Shown one piece after another: positions 1-8,381 of a stretch of 13,313 bases of DNA (the first letter of the stretch is position 1; each line of letters opens with the position of its first letter). The notes under the pieces are model-generated. The model saw only the letters and a program-made list of their open reading frames with translations, did not search any database and was not told the DNA's origin. The translations under genes were made by a program, and so were the position numbers. Source of the DNA: JBFXAN01 sp050184225 (GTDB lineage: Bacteria; Chloroflexota; Dehalococcoidia; CAUJGQ01); the NCBI GenBank assembly GCA_050184225.1, contig JBFXAN010000178.1, positions 1 through 13,313 of the forward strand, in the 5' to 3' direction.

Positions 1-96
1 GTTGGCGGTCACGGTTGATTCAGGCTCCCCAACACTCGCTCCGGTAGGTGGCGGCGCTGGCCCACGTGCGAGTTGGCGGTCACGGTTGATTCAGGC
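1..96 (+). repeat. 25-bp direct repeat, two copies
   Basis: Bases 1-25 and 72-96 are identical over 25 nt (beginning GTTGGCGGTC, ending GATTCAGGC), a 71-nt period. The second copy runs directly into the CCCCTCTCCCGC hairpin at 98-124; the first is followed by unrelated sequence. The motif resembles the flank of the same hairpin family at 11430-11451 (reverse orientation), so it is probably the conserved tail of that dispersed repeat. The first copy is cut by the window edge. No promoter for the first gene was recognised in 1-154. Confidence 0.8.
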
Positions 97-140
97 ACCC
101 CTCTCCCGCCGAGCGGGAGAGGGGCCGGGGGTGAGGGCCG
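72..140 (+). repeat. Dispersed hairpin repeat, family C, copy 1
   Basis: CCCCTCTCCCGC (98-109) pairs perfectly with GCGGGAGAGGGG (113-124) across a CGA loop, giving a 12-bp stem. It is followed by the shared tail CCGGGGGTGAGGGCCG. Two more copies lie at 11379-11451 (opposite orientation) and 11480-11547. This copy ends 14 nt before the first gene's start codon and 3 nt before its AGGAG, so the hairpin will sit in the 5' leader if transcription starts upstream. Confidence 0.85.
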
Positions 141-154
141 TTCAGGAGTGTGCT

Positions 155-937
155 ATGCCCAACGACACCGTGCTCTTCGACATCCAAGATCACGTCGCCA
201 CAATTACACTCAACCGGCCCGATGCGATGAATGCGATCAATGCGGACCTGTCTGCCGGATTGATGACGGCGTTGCGGCGGGTGCGGGAGGACGACGAGAT
301 CCGGGTAGCGGTACTGACGGGGAATGGCCGGGCGTTCTGTGCCGGCGCCGACCTGCGCGGCGGCAGCGGTCCCGGTGCGAGCGGCGGTCCCGGTCAGATG
401 TTCTCGACCGAGGAGCGCGAAGGGTTCGCGACGTTCGATGTGAAGAAGCCGGTGATTGCGGCGGTGAACGGGTACTGTCTGGGCGGCGGCTTCGAGATCG
501 CGCTGGTCTGCGATCTGCGGATCGTCTCGACCGAGGCGCGGTTCGGGCTGCCGGAGATCACGCTCGGGTTCTTTCCGCTGGCGGGGGCGCCGATGCGGCT
601 GCCGCGCTCCATCCCCCAGGCGTTCGCCAACGAGATGCTGTTCCTCGGCGAGCGGATCGACGCGGAGACGGCGCTGCGGTTCGGTGTCGTCAGCCGGGTG
701 GTGCCACCGGAACAGTTGCTGCCGGCGGCGCGGGAGATGGCGGCGAAGATCGCGGGCTACGCGCCGATCGCGGTGCGCGGACTGAAGGAGATCGCGGCGG
801 CGCAGGCGGACCTGACGCTGCCGCAGGCGATGCGGCTGGGATCGGCGCTGCGCTGGATCGTGGGCCAGACGGACGATGCGAAGGAGGGTCCGCGTGCCTT
901 CGCGGAGAAGCGGACGCCGCAGTTCCGCGGTGCATAG
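155..937 (+). CDS. Enoyl-CoA hydratase (crotonase family), ECH-1
   Basis: A 260-residue crotonase-fold enzyme, expected to hydrate trans-2-enoyl-CoA to 3-hydroxyacyl-CoA in the cytoplasm. The two oxyanion-hole segments are visible: FCAGADL (61-67) and NGYCLGGGFE (105-114). Both acid/base glutamates of classical hydratases are in place, E114 in GGGFE and E134 in GLPEITLG, with the normal 20-residue spacing. The C-terminus AFAEKRTPQFRG is typical of the family. The open frame runs upstream to base 2, but ATG 155 is chosen because AGGAG (144-148) lies 6 nt before it and homology begins there; the extension reads through the hairpin repeat. It is followed after 39 nt by the LLM oxidoreductase, so probably co-transcribed. 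Substrate is unknown; a related crotonase activity cannot be excluded. Confidence 0.93.
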   Translation: MPNDTVLFDIQDHVATITLNRPDAMNAINADLSAGLMTALRRVREDDEIRVAVLTGNGRAFCAGADLRGGSGPGASGGPGQMFSTEEREGFATFDVKKPVIAAVNGYCLGGGFEIALVCDLRIVSTEARFGLPEITLGFFPLAGAPMRLPRSIPQAFANEMLFLGERIDAETALRFGVVSRVVPPEQLLPAAREMAAKIAGYAPIAVRGLKEIAAAQADLTLPQAMRLGSALRWIVGQTDDAKEGPRAFAEKRTPQFRGA

Positions 938-976
938 GGCGTTATCGAAACGGGCGATAGCCGGGAGAGCGAGGCG

Positions 977-2044
977 ATGATGCGGGTTGGCATTGGGATC
1001 GGTGGCGGACGGGACGGCTGGACGGCGGCAGCCGAGTACGTGCAGGAAGCGGAACGGCTGGGCGTAGACAGCGCCTGGTCGAGCGAGGCGTGGGGGTTCG
1101 ACGCGCTCACGCCGCTGGCCTATATGGCGGGCCGGACGAGCCGGATCACGCTGGGCACGAGCATCGTCCAGGCCGGCACCCGCACCCCCGCCGTGGTCGC
1201 GATGACTGCCTTGACCCTGGCGTCGCTATCCGAGGGACGGTTCATTCTCGGTCTGGGAACGAGCGGGCCGCAGGTGATCGAGGGCTGGCACGGCATCCCC
1301 TTTCAGCGCGCCGTGACGCGGATGCGGGAGACGGTCGAGATCGTGCGGATGGCCGTGCGCGGCGAGCGCGTCGCCTATCAGGGCACGGTCTATCAGTTGC
1401 CACTCCCCGGCGGCCAGGGCCGGGCACTGCGGGCGGGGGCGCCGCCGCGGGCCGATATTCCGATCTACCTGGCGACGCTCGGACCGAAGAGTCTGGAGAT
1501 GACGGGGGAGATCGCGGACGGTTGGATCGCCTCATCCTTCATGCCCGATCACGGCGCCGTGTTGATCGACCGGATCCGGGCCGGCGCCGAGCAGGCGGGG
1601 CGGCGGTTCGCCGATCTCGACCTGCACGCGGGCGGGGTGGTCGCCTTCGCCGACGATGTGGAGCGGCTGATCCCACCGCGCAAACCGGGGTTTGCCTTCG
1701 AGATCGGGGCGATGGGGTCGCCGCGGCAGAACTTCTATAAGGATGCGTATGAACGGCAGGGGTATGCGGACCTGGCCGACCGCGTGCAGGCGCTCTGGCT
1801 GGCGGGTCAGCGGGACGAGGCGGCGGCGTTGATCCCGGATGCGTTCGTGCTGAAGTCCAACCTGCTGGGCACGGAGGCGATGGTCAAGGAGCGGATCCGC
1901 GTCTACCGCGACGCCGGCATCACGACGCTGCGCGTGTCGCCGGCGGGCGAGTCGGCGGCGGAGCGGTTGGAGACGCTGGGCCGACTGATGGATCTGGTGC
2001 GTGAAGTGAACGCGGAGACGCCCGTCGTGGCGGCGTCCGGCTGA
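977..2044 (+). CDS. LLM-class flavin/F420-dependent oxidoreductase, LLM-1
   Basis: A 355-residue luciferase-like TIM-barrel protein. The N-terminus MRVGIGIGGGRDGW is the first barrel strand. The segments LGLGTSGPQVIEGWHG (about 92-107) and IPIYLATLGPKSLEMTGEIADGW (about 155-177) are characteristic of F420-dependent members, and from memory most resemble the Rv3520c-type subfamily. Members reduce or oxidise carbonyl/alcohol or enone substrates with coenzyme F420 (some use FMN); the actual substrate cannot be read here. Two starts are possible, ATG 977 or ATG 980; GGGAGAG (963-969) serves either. The gene begins 39 nt after ECH-1 and ends 17 nt before ECH-2, which supports one transcript. Confidence 0.9.
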   Translation: MMRVGIGIGGGRDGWTAAAEYVQEAERLGVDSAWSSEAWGFDALTPLAYMAGRTSRITLGTSIVQAGTRTPAVVAMTALTLASLSEGRFILGLGTSGPQVIEGWHGIPFQRAVTRMRETVEIVRMAVRGERVAYQGTVYQLPLPGGQGRALRAGAPPRADIPIYLATLGPKSLEMTGEIADGWIASSFMPDHGAVLIDRIRAGAEQAGRRFADLDLHAGGVVAFADDVERLIPPRKPGFAFEIGAMGSPRQNFYKDAYERQGYADLADRVQALWLAGQRDEAAALIPDAFVLKSNLLGTEAMVKERIRVYRDAGITTLRVSPAGESAAERLETLGRLMDLVREVNAETPVVAASG

Positions 2045-2061
2045 CGGAGAGGACGAATCGG

Positions 2062-2877
2062 ATGGTGACGACAGAGCGAGAGACGCTCGATATTTCGGGG
2101 ACACCGACGATCACGGTGGAGCGGGCCGGGCATGTGCTCCTGATTGGACTGAATCGGGTGGAGAAGCGCAACGCGCTCAACCCGGAGATGACGAGCGGCA
2201 TCGTCCGCGCCTATACCCTGCTCGATGAGGACGATGCCCTCCGCGCCGGCGTCCTCTTCGGACACGGCGATACCTTCACGTCCGGCATTGATCTGCCGGC
2301 GATGGCAGCGTCGATGGCGCAGGAGCGGCCGGCGGCGGATACCGATAGCATCAGTCCGCTCGGCTTGGGCGGGCGACCATGTCGCAAGCCGGTGGTGATG
2401 GCGGTGCAAGGGCGCTGCTACACCGTGGGGATCGAGTACATCCTCGCCTCGGACATCGCCGTGGCGGCGGAGAATACGATCTTCGCGCAGCTCGAGGTGG
2501 CGCGCGGCATCTTCCCGCTGGCCGGGGCGAACTGGCGGATGCCGGAGCGGGTCGGCTGGGGCAACGCGATGCGCTACCTGCTGACGGCGGATGAGTTCGG
2601 CGCGGCGGAGGCGTTGCGGATCGGGTTGGTGCAGGAGGTCGTGCCGGTCGGTCAGCAGGTGGAGCGGGCGCTGGCGATCGCGGAGCGGATCGCGTCGCGG
2701 GCGCCGCTGGGGGTGCAGGCCACGCTGGCGAACGCGCGGAAGGGTCTGCGCGAGGGCGAGGCGGTGGCGTACGCGGAGGTTGGGCCGACGCGGGTGCGGC
2801 TGTTCGCGACCGAGGATGCCAAGGAGGGCGTGCGGGCGATGGTCGAGCGGCGTGAGCCACGGTTCGAGGGTCGCTAG
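2062..2877 (+). CDS. Crotonase/enoyl-CoA hydratase family protein, ECH-2
   Basis: A 271-residue crotonase-fold protein. ATG 2062 is preceded by GGAGAGG (2046-2052). The first oxyanion-hole motif is unusual, TSGIDL (73-78) instead of the common CAGADL, and the second is GRCYTVGIEY (117-126), lacking the usual GGG. Both hydratase glutamates are nevertheless present, E125 (GIEY) and E145 (QLEVARG), 20 residues apart as in active hydratases, so hydratase activity is plausible. The divergent pocket motifs suggest a substrate different from ECH-1. It shares FPLAGA after the second Glu with ECH-1. The downstream 100 nt before the dehydrogenase contain a possible small gene. Confidence 0.9.
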   Translation: MVTTERETLDISGTPTITVERAGHVLLIGLNRVEKRNALNPEMTSGIVRAYTLLDEDDALRAGVLFGHGDTFTSGIDLPAMAASMAQERPAADTDSISPLGLGGRPCRKPVVMAVQGRCYTVGIEYILASDIAVAAENTIFAQLEVARGIFPLAGANWRMPERVGWGNAMRYLLTADEFGAAEALRIGLVQEVVPVGQQVERALAIAERIASRAPLGVQATLANARKGLREGEAVAYAEVGPTRVRLFATEDAKEGVRAMVERREPRFEGR

Positions 2878-2915
2878 CCGGCGTGTGAGCGGACACCGAT
2901 GAAAGGAACCACGGC

Positions 2916-2981
2916 GTGAACAATATCCCCAAGTCGTGCGCGCGGTGTGGCGAGGCGGCACTCCACGAGGAGAATGAATGA
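2916..2981 (+). CDS. Possible small CxxC peptide (21 aa) translationally coupled to the dehydrogenase
   Basis: GTG 2916 opens a 21-codon frame ending TGA 2979-2981. AAAGGA (2902-2907) lies 8 nt upstream, a good ribosome site. The stop overlaps the next gene's start region: four bases with ATG 2978, or one base (TGATG) with ATG 2981, an arrangement typical of translational coupling. The peptide contains KSCARCGEAAL, a CxxCG knuckle like half a zinc ribbon, then an acidic tail HEENE. No family is recognised. It could be a genuine small protein, a leader peptide that controls dehydrogenase translation, or chance. Confidence 0.35.
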   Translation: MNNIPKSCARCGEAALHEENE

Positions 2982-3979
2982 TGCAGGCAGCCGTGGCGGA
3001 AGCGTCGGGAAGACCGCTGGTCGTCAAAGACGTCGCAGTGCCGGAGATCGGCCCACGGGAGGTACTCCTCAAGGTGGAAGCCTCGGGCATCTGCTACACC
3101 GATATCCGCGTGATCGATGCGATCGGCGCCGCCGTTATGCCGCTCATCCCCGGCCACGAGCCGGTCGGCGTGGTGGCCGCCGTTGGTACCGAGGTCACTA
3201 ACCTCACGCCGGGCGATCGAATCGGCGCCCACGCGCTCTTCAGCTGTGGCGACTGCGCCTACTGCCGCATCGGGGAGGAGGAAGCCTGCGTCACCGGCGT
3301 CACGCGACTGGCCGGCATCGGCCTGGACGGCGGCTACGCCGAATACATGTGCCTGCCGGCCGAGCACGCCATCCGCCTCCCGGACGGTATGGCGTTCGTG
3401 GATGCCGCACCCATGTTCTGCGCTGGGCTCACCACCTACGCCGCCCTGAAGAACGGGAATCTGCAGCCCGGCCAGCGTGTCGTGGTGGTCGGCATCGGTG
3501 GGCTGGGCCATCTGGCAATCTCGCTGGCGAAGGCGATGGGCGCGACGGTCTACGCCGTCACCGGCAGCCCGGACAAGGCCGGCATCGCGCGGGGTCGCGG
3601 CGCGACCGTCGTCGGAGACGCTGATGTCGTTCTGGCGGCGCTGGCGGAGGCGGGTGGGGCACACCTCGTGCTGAATACGGCGAACACGCTCGATCCGGTC
3701 GGTGCGCTGGTGCCTGGTATCGCCAAGCAGGGCGCGATCGTGCTGACGTCCGCGGACAGCGATGTCCTGCCGGTACCGCCAGCGATGATCATGGGGCGGC
3801 AGTTACGTGTGATCGGCAGCTTCTTCGGATCGCGGCAAGACCTGCGCGAACTGCTCGACCTCGCCCAGCGTGAGCGCATCCGGCCGATGATCGAGACCTA
3901 TCCACTCACGGAGGTCAACGCCGCGCATGCACGGCTGAGGGCGAATCAGGTCCGCTATCGCGCCGTTCTGACGTTGTGA
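2978..3979 (+). CDS. Zinc-dependent alcohol dehydrogenase (MDR superfamily)
   Basis: A 333-residue medium-chain dehydrogenase/reductase that oxidises an alcohol or reduces an aldehyde with NAD(P). Catalytic zinc ligands are C39 (GICYTD, with Tyr in place of the common His), H60-E61 (GHEPVG) and C148 (FCAGLTTY). The structural zinc site is complete: C90, C93, C96, C104. The Rossmann motif VGIGGLGHLA (171-180) is followed after the second strand by TGSPDK (195-200), which lacks the acidic residue at the strand end, so NADP(H) is possible. ATG 2978 and ATG 2981 are both usable; GAGGAG (2967-2972) is 5 or 8 nt upstream, slightly favouring 2981. Start overlaps the putative small CxxC gene. It probably interconverts a hydroxyl intermediate of the pathway. 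Confidence 0.92.
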   Translation: MMQAAVAEASGRPLVVKDVAVPEIGPREVLLKVEASGICYTDIRVIDAIGAAVMPLIPGHEPVGVVAAVGTEVTNLTPGDRIGAHALFSCGDCAYCRIGEEEACVTGVTRLAGIGLDGGYAEYMCLPAEHAIRLPDGMAFVDAAPMFCAGLTTYAALKNGNLQPGQRVVVVGIGGLGHLAISLAKAMGATVYAVTGSPDKAGIARGRGATVVGDADVVLAALAEAGGAHLVLNTANTLDPVGALVPGIAKQGAIVLTSADSDVLPVPPAMIMGRQLRVIGSFFGSRQDLRELLDLAQRERIRPMIETYPLTEVNAAHARLRANQVRYRAVLTL

Positions 3980-4054
3980 CGCAGTCATTCCGCCCGCAGC
4001 GGGCGCGTGAGGTGTGAAGACCGATTGACGGAAAGCGTGGAAAGGATTGACGGT

Positions 4055-5059
4055 GTGAAGTTTGGCACGTCCCTGCGGTTTCTGTTTCCCACCTCGCCGG
4101 CGACGCATGAGCGGTTTCGGGAGGTGCTGGCCTCGATGCCGCCGGGTGCGTTCATCGAGCGGCCGATGGGCGCGTATACGGCGGTGGAGCAGGCGCGCAA
4201 CCTGATCGAGGTCGCGTCCGCCGCCCGCACGGCCGGGCTCGACGCGCTGCTGACCGGGGACAACCACGTCGCCAACCCCGGCTACGCCGCGACCTTCTCA
4301 CCCGTCTCCACGATCGCGCGGCTGATGAGCGTGACGGGCGATATGCCGGTCGGGGTCGTCGTGCTCGCCCCCTTCTACCATCCGATCCTGCTCGCCGAGC
4401 AGATCGCCACCCTGGCTGCATTCGCCGAGGGCCCGCTGATCGTGACGTTCGTGCTTGGCGGACGCGCGCAGCAGTTCCAAGCGTTCGGCATGGAGGAACG
4501 CAGCCGCGTCGGCCGGCTGGAGGAGACGGTCACGATCGTGCGGGCGCTGCTTGCGGGCGAGCGCGTCACGTACCACGGCCGCTACTTTACATTGGATGGC
4601 GTCACGATCAGCCCGCTGCCGCGCGTCCCGGTCGAGATCTGGGTCGGCGGCACGGTGCCGGCCGCCGCCGAGCGCGCGGGACGGTTGGGCGACGCCTGGC
4701 TGACCGGGCAGAACGCGACGCGGTCGGATCTCGTGGAGCAACTGGACATCTATCGAGAGGCGGCAGTGCGGACGGGTCGCACTCCCCAGCCGGTCCTGCG
4801 CCGCGATATCTACGTCGGCGACTCAGACGAGGAGGCACGCGCGGTCGTCGATCAGATATTGAAGGAAGGCTATCGCGGCACCGGCGTCGATCAGTTGCTC
4901 ATTGGCAGTGCGGGGACAGTGGTACAGCAGTTACGTGAATACCGGCAGATGGGCTTCGAGTACGTCATGGTGCGCCATATCGTCGGGGACCATCACCTCA
5001 TGCTGAAGTCATTCGATCGCATCGGCCGCGGCGTGATGCCGGCAATCCGTGACCTGTAA
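4055..5059 (+). CDS. LLM-class flavin/F420-dependent oxidoreductase, LLM-2
   Basis: A 334-residue luciferase-like monooxygenase-family barrel. Recognisable segments are MKFGTSLRFLFPTS (first strand), the DALLTGDNHV helix/strand, GVVVLAPFYHPILLAEQIATL (about 99-119), the middle motif RVGRLEETVTIVRALLAGE typical of LLM proteins, and VPVEIWVGGTVPAAAERAGRLGDAWL near the active-site loop. GTG 4055 is chosen because AAAGGA (4041-4046) lies 8 nt before it and the barrel strand starts there; an in-frame GTG at 4007 adds 16 residues without homology. Only weakly similar to LLM-1, so the two are likely different steps rather than a recent duplication. Cofactor (F420 or FMN) and substrate cannot be fixed from sequence. 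Confidence 0.88.
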   Translation: MKFGTSLRFLFPTSPATHERFREVLASMPPGAFIERPMGAYTAVEQARNLIEVASAARTAGLDALLTGDNHVANPGYAATFSPVSTIARLMSVTGDMPVGVVVLAPFYHPILLAEQIATLAAFAEGPLIVTFVLGGRAQQFQAFGMEERSRVGRLEETVTIVRALLAGERVTYHGRYFTLDGVTISPLPRVPVEIWVGGTVPAAAERAGRLGDAWLTGQNATRSDLVEQLDIYREAAVRTGRTPQPVLRRDIYVGDSDEEARAVVDQILKEGYRGTGVDQLLIGSAGTVVQQLREYRQMGFEYVMVRHIVGDHHLMLKSFDRIGRGVMPAIRDL

Positions 5060-5131
5060 GGCAACGGGCGCGTGAATCGGCGATCGGGCAGAATGAGTCA
5101 ACGCAGACGGAGATCAATCAAGGAGTGAGCG

Positions 5132-5602
5132 ATGGCTGACGGTTTTGAGTTTCCCGTGGACCGTTCGGCGGTGATGCTGTTCGCGCGGTCGCTGGGTGAT
5201 ATCCGGCCCGAGTACTCGGACCCGGACGACCCCGCGACGAAGTCGCTCGGCGGCATCGTCACGCCGCCGACCTTTGTCCAGTCGAGCGCGCACTGGCAGC
5301 CGGACTACCCGCTCGACCTGACCCGCCCGCGCAAAGGCCCCGCGCCGGAGCGTCAGGGTGGTGGCGGCGGTCTGGGCCGGGGACTGCACGCCGAGCAGCA
5401 CTATGAATACCACCACCCGATCCACGCCGGCGACACGCTCACCGTGACGACCCGCCCCGGCGAACGCTGGGAAAAACAGGGCCGCCGCGGCGGCACCCTG
5501 AAGTTCAGCGAAACAATCACCGAGTACCGCAACCAGGACGGTATCCTCTGCGTCACCGCCCGCTCCGTCGGTGTCCAAACCGAACGCGCGGTTGACCAGT
5601 AA
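5132..5602 (+). CDS. MaoC-like N-terminal (FAS1-type) dehydratase subunit
   Basis: A 156-residue hot-dog protein matching the N-terminal dehydratase half of MaoC/FAS1-type enzymes. Landmarks are the VTPPTFVQSSAHW segment (about 42-54), GRGLHAEQHYEYHHPIHAGD (about 84-103) and RRGGTLKFSETITEYRNQDG (about 118-137). It lacks the DxNPxH catalytic motif, as expected for the non-catalytic partner in heteromeric hydratases such as mycobacterial HadA/HadB or ChsH1/ChsH2. The next gene supplies the catalytic half. ATG 5132 is 6 nt after AGGAG (5121-5125). The stop is followed within 8 nt by a long inverted repeat that separates the two subunit genes by 159 nt. Confidence 0.88.
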   Translation: MADGFEFPVDRSAVMLFARSLGDIRPEYSDPDDPATKSLGGIVTPPTFVQSSAHWQPDYPLDLTRPRKGPAPERQGGGGGLGRGLHAEQHYEYHHPIHAGDTLTVTTRPGERWEKQGRRGGTLKFSETITEYRNQDGILCVTARSVGVQTERAVDQ

Positions 5603-5610
5603 CGAAGAAA

Positions 5611-5734
5611 TGAACCACAGAGGCGCGGAGACGCAGAGGATTGTTGTTTTGCGAAGGATTAGAGCGCAGAGACATGGTATGGACTTCGCTAACACATCAA
5701 GCAAATCTCTGCGTCTCCGCGTCTCTGTGGTTCA
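5611..5734. repeat. Intergenic inverted repeat, family A, copy 1
   Basis: Arms 5611-5639 (starting TGAACCACAGAGGCGCGG) and 5706-5734 are reverse complements at 27 of 29 positions, separated by 66 nt. The right arm contains GCGTCTCTGTG (5719-5729), the exact 11-nt target read by the IS110 bridge RNA further downstream. It begins 8 nt after a stop codon and may act as a transcript end or stabiliser, although no U-tract follows the right arm. Confidence 0.9.
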
Positions 5735-5761
5735 AAATCGTCCGTAAATAGGGAGTTCGAG

Positions 5762-6163
5762 ATGGATTTGAAGGTTGGGGATACGCACGAGGCAGTGGTC
5801 GTCGAGAATGTGTCGCGGACGCACATTGTCAAGTATGCGGGCGCGGGTGGCGACTTCAATCCGTTGCATCATGATGACACGGCGGCGCAAGGGATGGCGG
5901 GGTATCCGTCGGTGTTCGCCCACGGGATGTATTCGATGGGACTGACCGGGCGGATGCTGACCGACTGGTTGGGACCGGCGGCGCTGAAGAAGTTCGGCGT
6001 GCGCTTTACGAAGCAGGTGTGGCCGGGCGATACCCTCACGGCGAAGGGCGAGGTGACAGAGGTCGTCGAAGAGGGTGGTGAGACGCTCGCGACGATCCGG
6101 CTTGTCACCGTGGACCAAAACGGCGAATCGGTCGTCGAAGGTGAGGCGGTCGCGGCGGTCTAG
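5762..6163 (+). CDS. MaoC/PhaJ-type (R)-specific enoyl-CoA hydratase, catalytic subunit
   Basis: A 133-residue single hot-dog hydratase. The hydratase-2 motif YAGAGGDFNPLHHD (25-38) gives catalytic D31 and H36 plus N33, the same residue numbers as in PhaJ of Aeromonas caviae. The AHGMYSMGLTGRML helix and FTKQVWPGDTLTAKGEV strand complete the fold. Acting with the preceding N-half subunit it should hydrate 2-enoyl thioesters to (R)-3-hydroxyacyl thioesters. GGGAG (5751-5755) lies 6 nt before ATG 5762. The stereochemistry differs from the (S)-specific crotonases in the same block, so it probably acts on another intermediate. A solo family A repeat arm follows the stop. Confidence 0.93.
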   Translation: MDLKVGDTHEAVVVENVSRTHIVKYAGAGGDFNPLHHDDTAAQGMAGYPSVFAHGMYSMGLTGRMLTDWLGPAALKKFGVRFTKQVWPGDTLTAKGEVTEVVEEGGETLATIRLVTVDQNGESVVEGEAVAAV

Positions 6164-6176
6164 ACCGAACGATGTA

Positions 6177-6206
6177 GAACCACAGAGACGCGGAGGCACA
6201 GAGATT
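6177..6206 (+). repeat. Family A repeat, solo left arm
   Basis: Begins GAACCACAGAGACGCGGAGG and matches the left arm of the family A inverted repeats, 13 nt after the MaoC stop codon. No complementary right arm was found before the next gene at 6264. It contains CACAGAGACGC (6181-6191), the reverse complement of the bridge-RNA target. Confidence 0.8.
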
Positions 6207-6263
6207 GAGCGGGTTGCCGCGTGATCGAGTCGTCGGTTTCGTCTCGCGGGAAAGAGGTTGGTT

Positions 6264-6791
6264 ATGACCACAGCGAACGAGGAAGCGGAGCGGATTCGCA
6301 GCTATCTGATTGCCCAGGCGAACAAGCTGAGCATTCCCGATCTGGTCGAGAAGGTACGGAAGGATACGCTGCCCGTGTGGGATGCGGCGGCGGCGGTGCC
6401 GGAGGGACGGCTCGCCGAGCGGCCGGGGGCGGAAGATTGGTCGGCGGCCGAGGTGATGACGCATGTCCTCGACATGAACGACCGCGGCGCCGACGCGATC
6501 GAAGGGATCATCGCCGAGGGCACGATCCCGCCGCCGATCGCGGATGAGCTGCGCCACGAGCGCCGCGCCGGCCTGACGACGGTGGCCGGCTATCAGCGGG
6601 TCTGGACGGCGCGCCGCGAGCAGCTCTTCGAGCGCGTCTCCCAGGCCCGCGGCGACGAGCACCTCGACGTCAAGATCACGCACCAGACCTTCGGCCCGTT
6701 CAGCTGGCGCGAGTGGCTGTTGTTCATGCGCGTCCACGACCTCGACCACATGCGCCAGCTCCAGTCGATCGCCCACCAACTGGGGACGTGA
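6264..6791 (+). CDS. DinB-fold metal-binding protein
   Basis: A 175-residue protein of the DinB/YfiT four-helix superfamily. The three expected metal-binding histidines are visible: H67 (AEVMTHVLD), H158 and H162 (RVHDLDHMRQL). The family includes thiol-dependent S-transferases and isomerases (bacillithiol transferases, mycothiol-dependent maleylpyruvate isomerase) as well as proteins of unknown role. In an acyl-CoA catabolic block a thiol-dependent isomerase or detoxifying transferase is conceivable, but this is inference. ATG 6264 lies 6 nt after AAAGAGG (6251-6257); an upstream TTG 6258 in frame is less likely. The TGA stop (6789-6791) coincides with the conserved TGAACC that begins family A repeats, so the C-terminus may have been set by repeat insertion. 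Confidence 0.82.
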   Translation: MTTANEEAERIRSYLIAQANKLSIPDLVEKVRKDTLPVWDAAAAVPEGRLAERPGAEDWSAAEVMTHVLDMNDRGADAIEGIIAEGTIPPPIADELRHERRAGLTTVAGYQRVWTARREQLFERVSQARGDEHLDVKITHQTFGPFSWREWLLFMRVHDLDHMRQLQSIAHQLGT

Positions 6792-6875
6792 ACCGCAAAG
6801 GCGCAGAGGACGCGAAGGAGCGCAAAGCTTTCATATTCTTCTTTGCGACCTTTGCGCTCTTTGCGCCTTTGCGGT
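6792..6875. repeat. Inverted repeat, family A variant (CGCAAAGG type)
   Basis: Left arm 6792-6827 (starting ACCGCAAAGGCGCAGAGG) and right arm 6841-6875 are imperfect reverse complements with one indel and a few mismatches, loop about 13 nt. It directly abuts the DinB stop codon. The base composition (GCAAAG units) differs from copy 1, so it is a subfamily. It likely ends or stabilises the upstream transcript. Confidence 0.85.
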
Positions 6876-6908
6876 GAAAAGAACGGCCGGACAACCACGG
6901 GTGAGATG

Positions 6909-6937
6909 TTGCCGCTAGGTGCGGGCCGGTGTACTTT
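6909..6937 (+). promoter_or_regulatory. Candidate sigma-70-type promoter upstream of the acyl-CoA dehydrogenase
   Basis: TTGCCG (6909-6914), a 17-nt spacer and TACTTT (6932-6937). It lies just past the inverted repeat that may end the DinB transcript and would give a leader of about 135 nt before ATG 7080. Only a consensus-level match. Confidence 0.35.
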
Positions 6938-7004
6938 CACGTGAGGGTTAGAGGGTGCGTCCGCGCAGAGGTGGGAGCATAATGCAGTGAGGTAGGTAGA
7001 GAAT

Positions 7005-7032
7005 GCCGGCGCTCCTTGGCGGAGGGGCCGGC
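7005..7032 (+). other. GC-rich hairpin in the acyl-CoA dehydrogenase leader
   Basis: GCCGGC (7005-7010) pairs with GCCGGC (7027-7032), and CTCC (7012-7015) with GGAG (7021-7024), loop TTGGC. It ends 31 nt before the ribosome site AGGAGGA (7064-7070). A regulatory role is possible but not shown. The rest of 6876-7079 holds no gene that could be recognised. Confidence 0.4.
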
Positions 7033-7079
7033 GTAGCGGAACCGACCTGGAACGGGCGGTTACAGGAGGAACGAGGTTC

Positions 7080-8267
<1,188 letters not shown>

Positions 8268-8273
8268 ATCCGG

Positions 8274-8355
8274 CGGCAATGGGCAGTCGGCAATCGGCAA
8301 TGGGGAAGGCAGTGATGGTGTCGTTCGAGTCACCATTGCCGACTGCCCATTGCCG
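8274..8355. repeat. Intergenic inverted repeat, family B (GGCAATGGGCAGTCGGCAAT)
   Basis: Arms 8274-8294 and 8335-8355 are perfect 21-bp reverse complements. Within each arm the unit CGGCAAT recurs, so alternative pairings exist (for example 8288-8304 with the distal right arm). The repeat starts 6 nt after the acyl-CoA dehydrogenase stop and ends 14 nt before the ribosome site of ECH-3. Its sequence is unrelated to families A and C. Confidence 0.9.
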
Positions 8356-8381
8356 ATTGCCGCGCGAACGGAGTGAGCGCC

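Noticed and set aside
2..154. Extension of ECH-1 to the start of the window
   Set aside because: The extra residues translate repeat sequence, and a ribosome site with family homology begins at 155.
1903..3090. Long minus-strand open frames opposite LLM-1 and ECH-2
   Set aside because: Shadow frames caused by high GC; arginine/proline-rich with no family resemblance.
3991..4005. CGCCCGC/GCGGGCG hairpin after the alcohol dehydrogenase as a terminator
   Set aside because: A loop of one base (three with a shorter stem), no U-tract, and the next gene follows closely.
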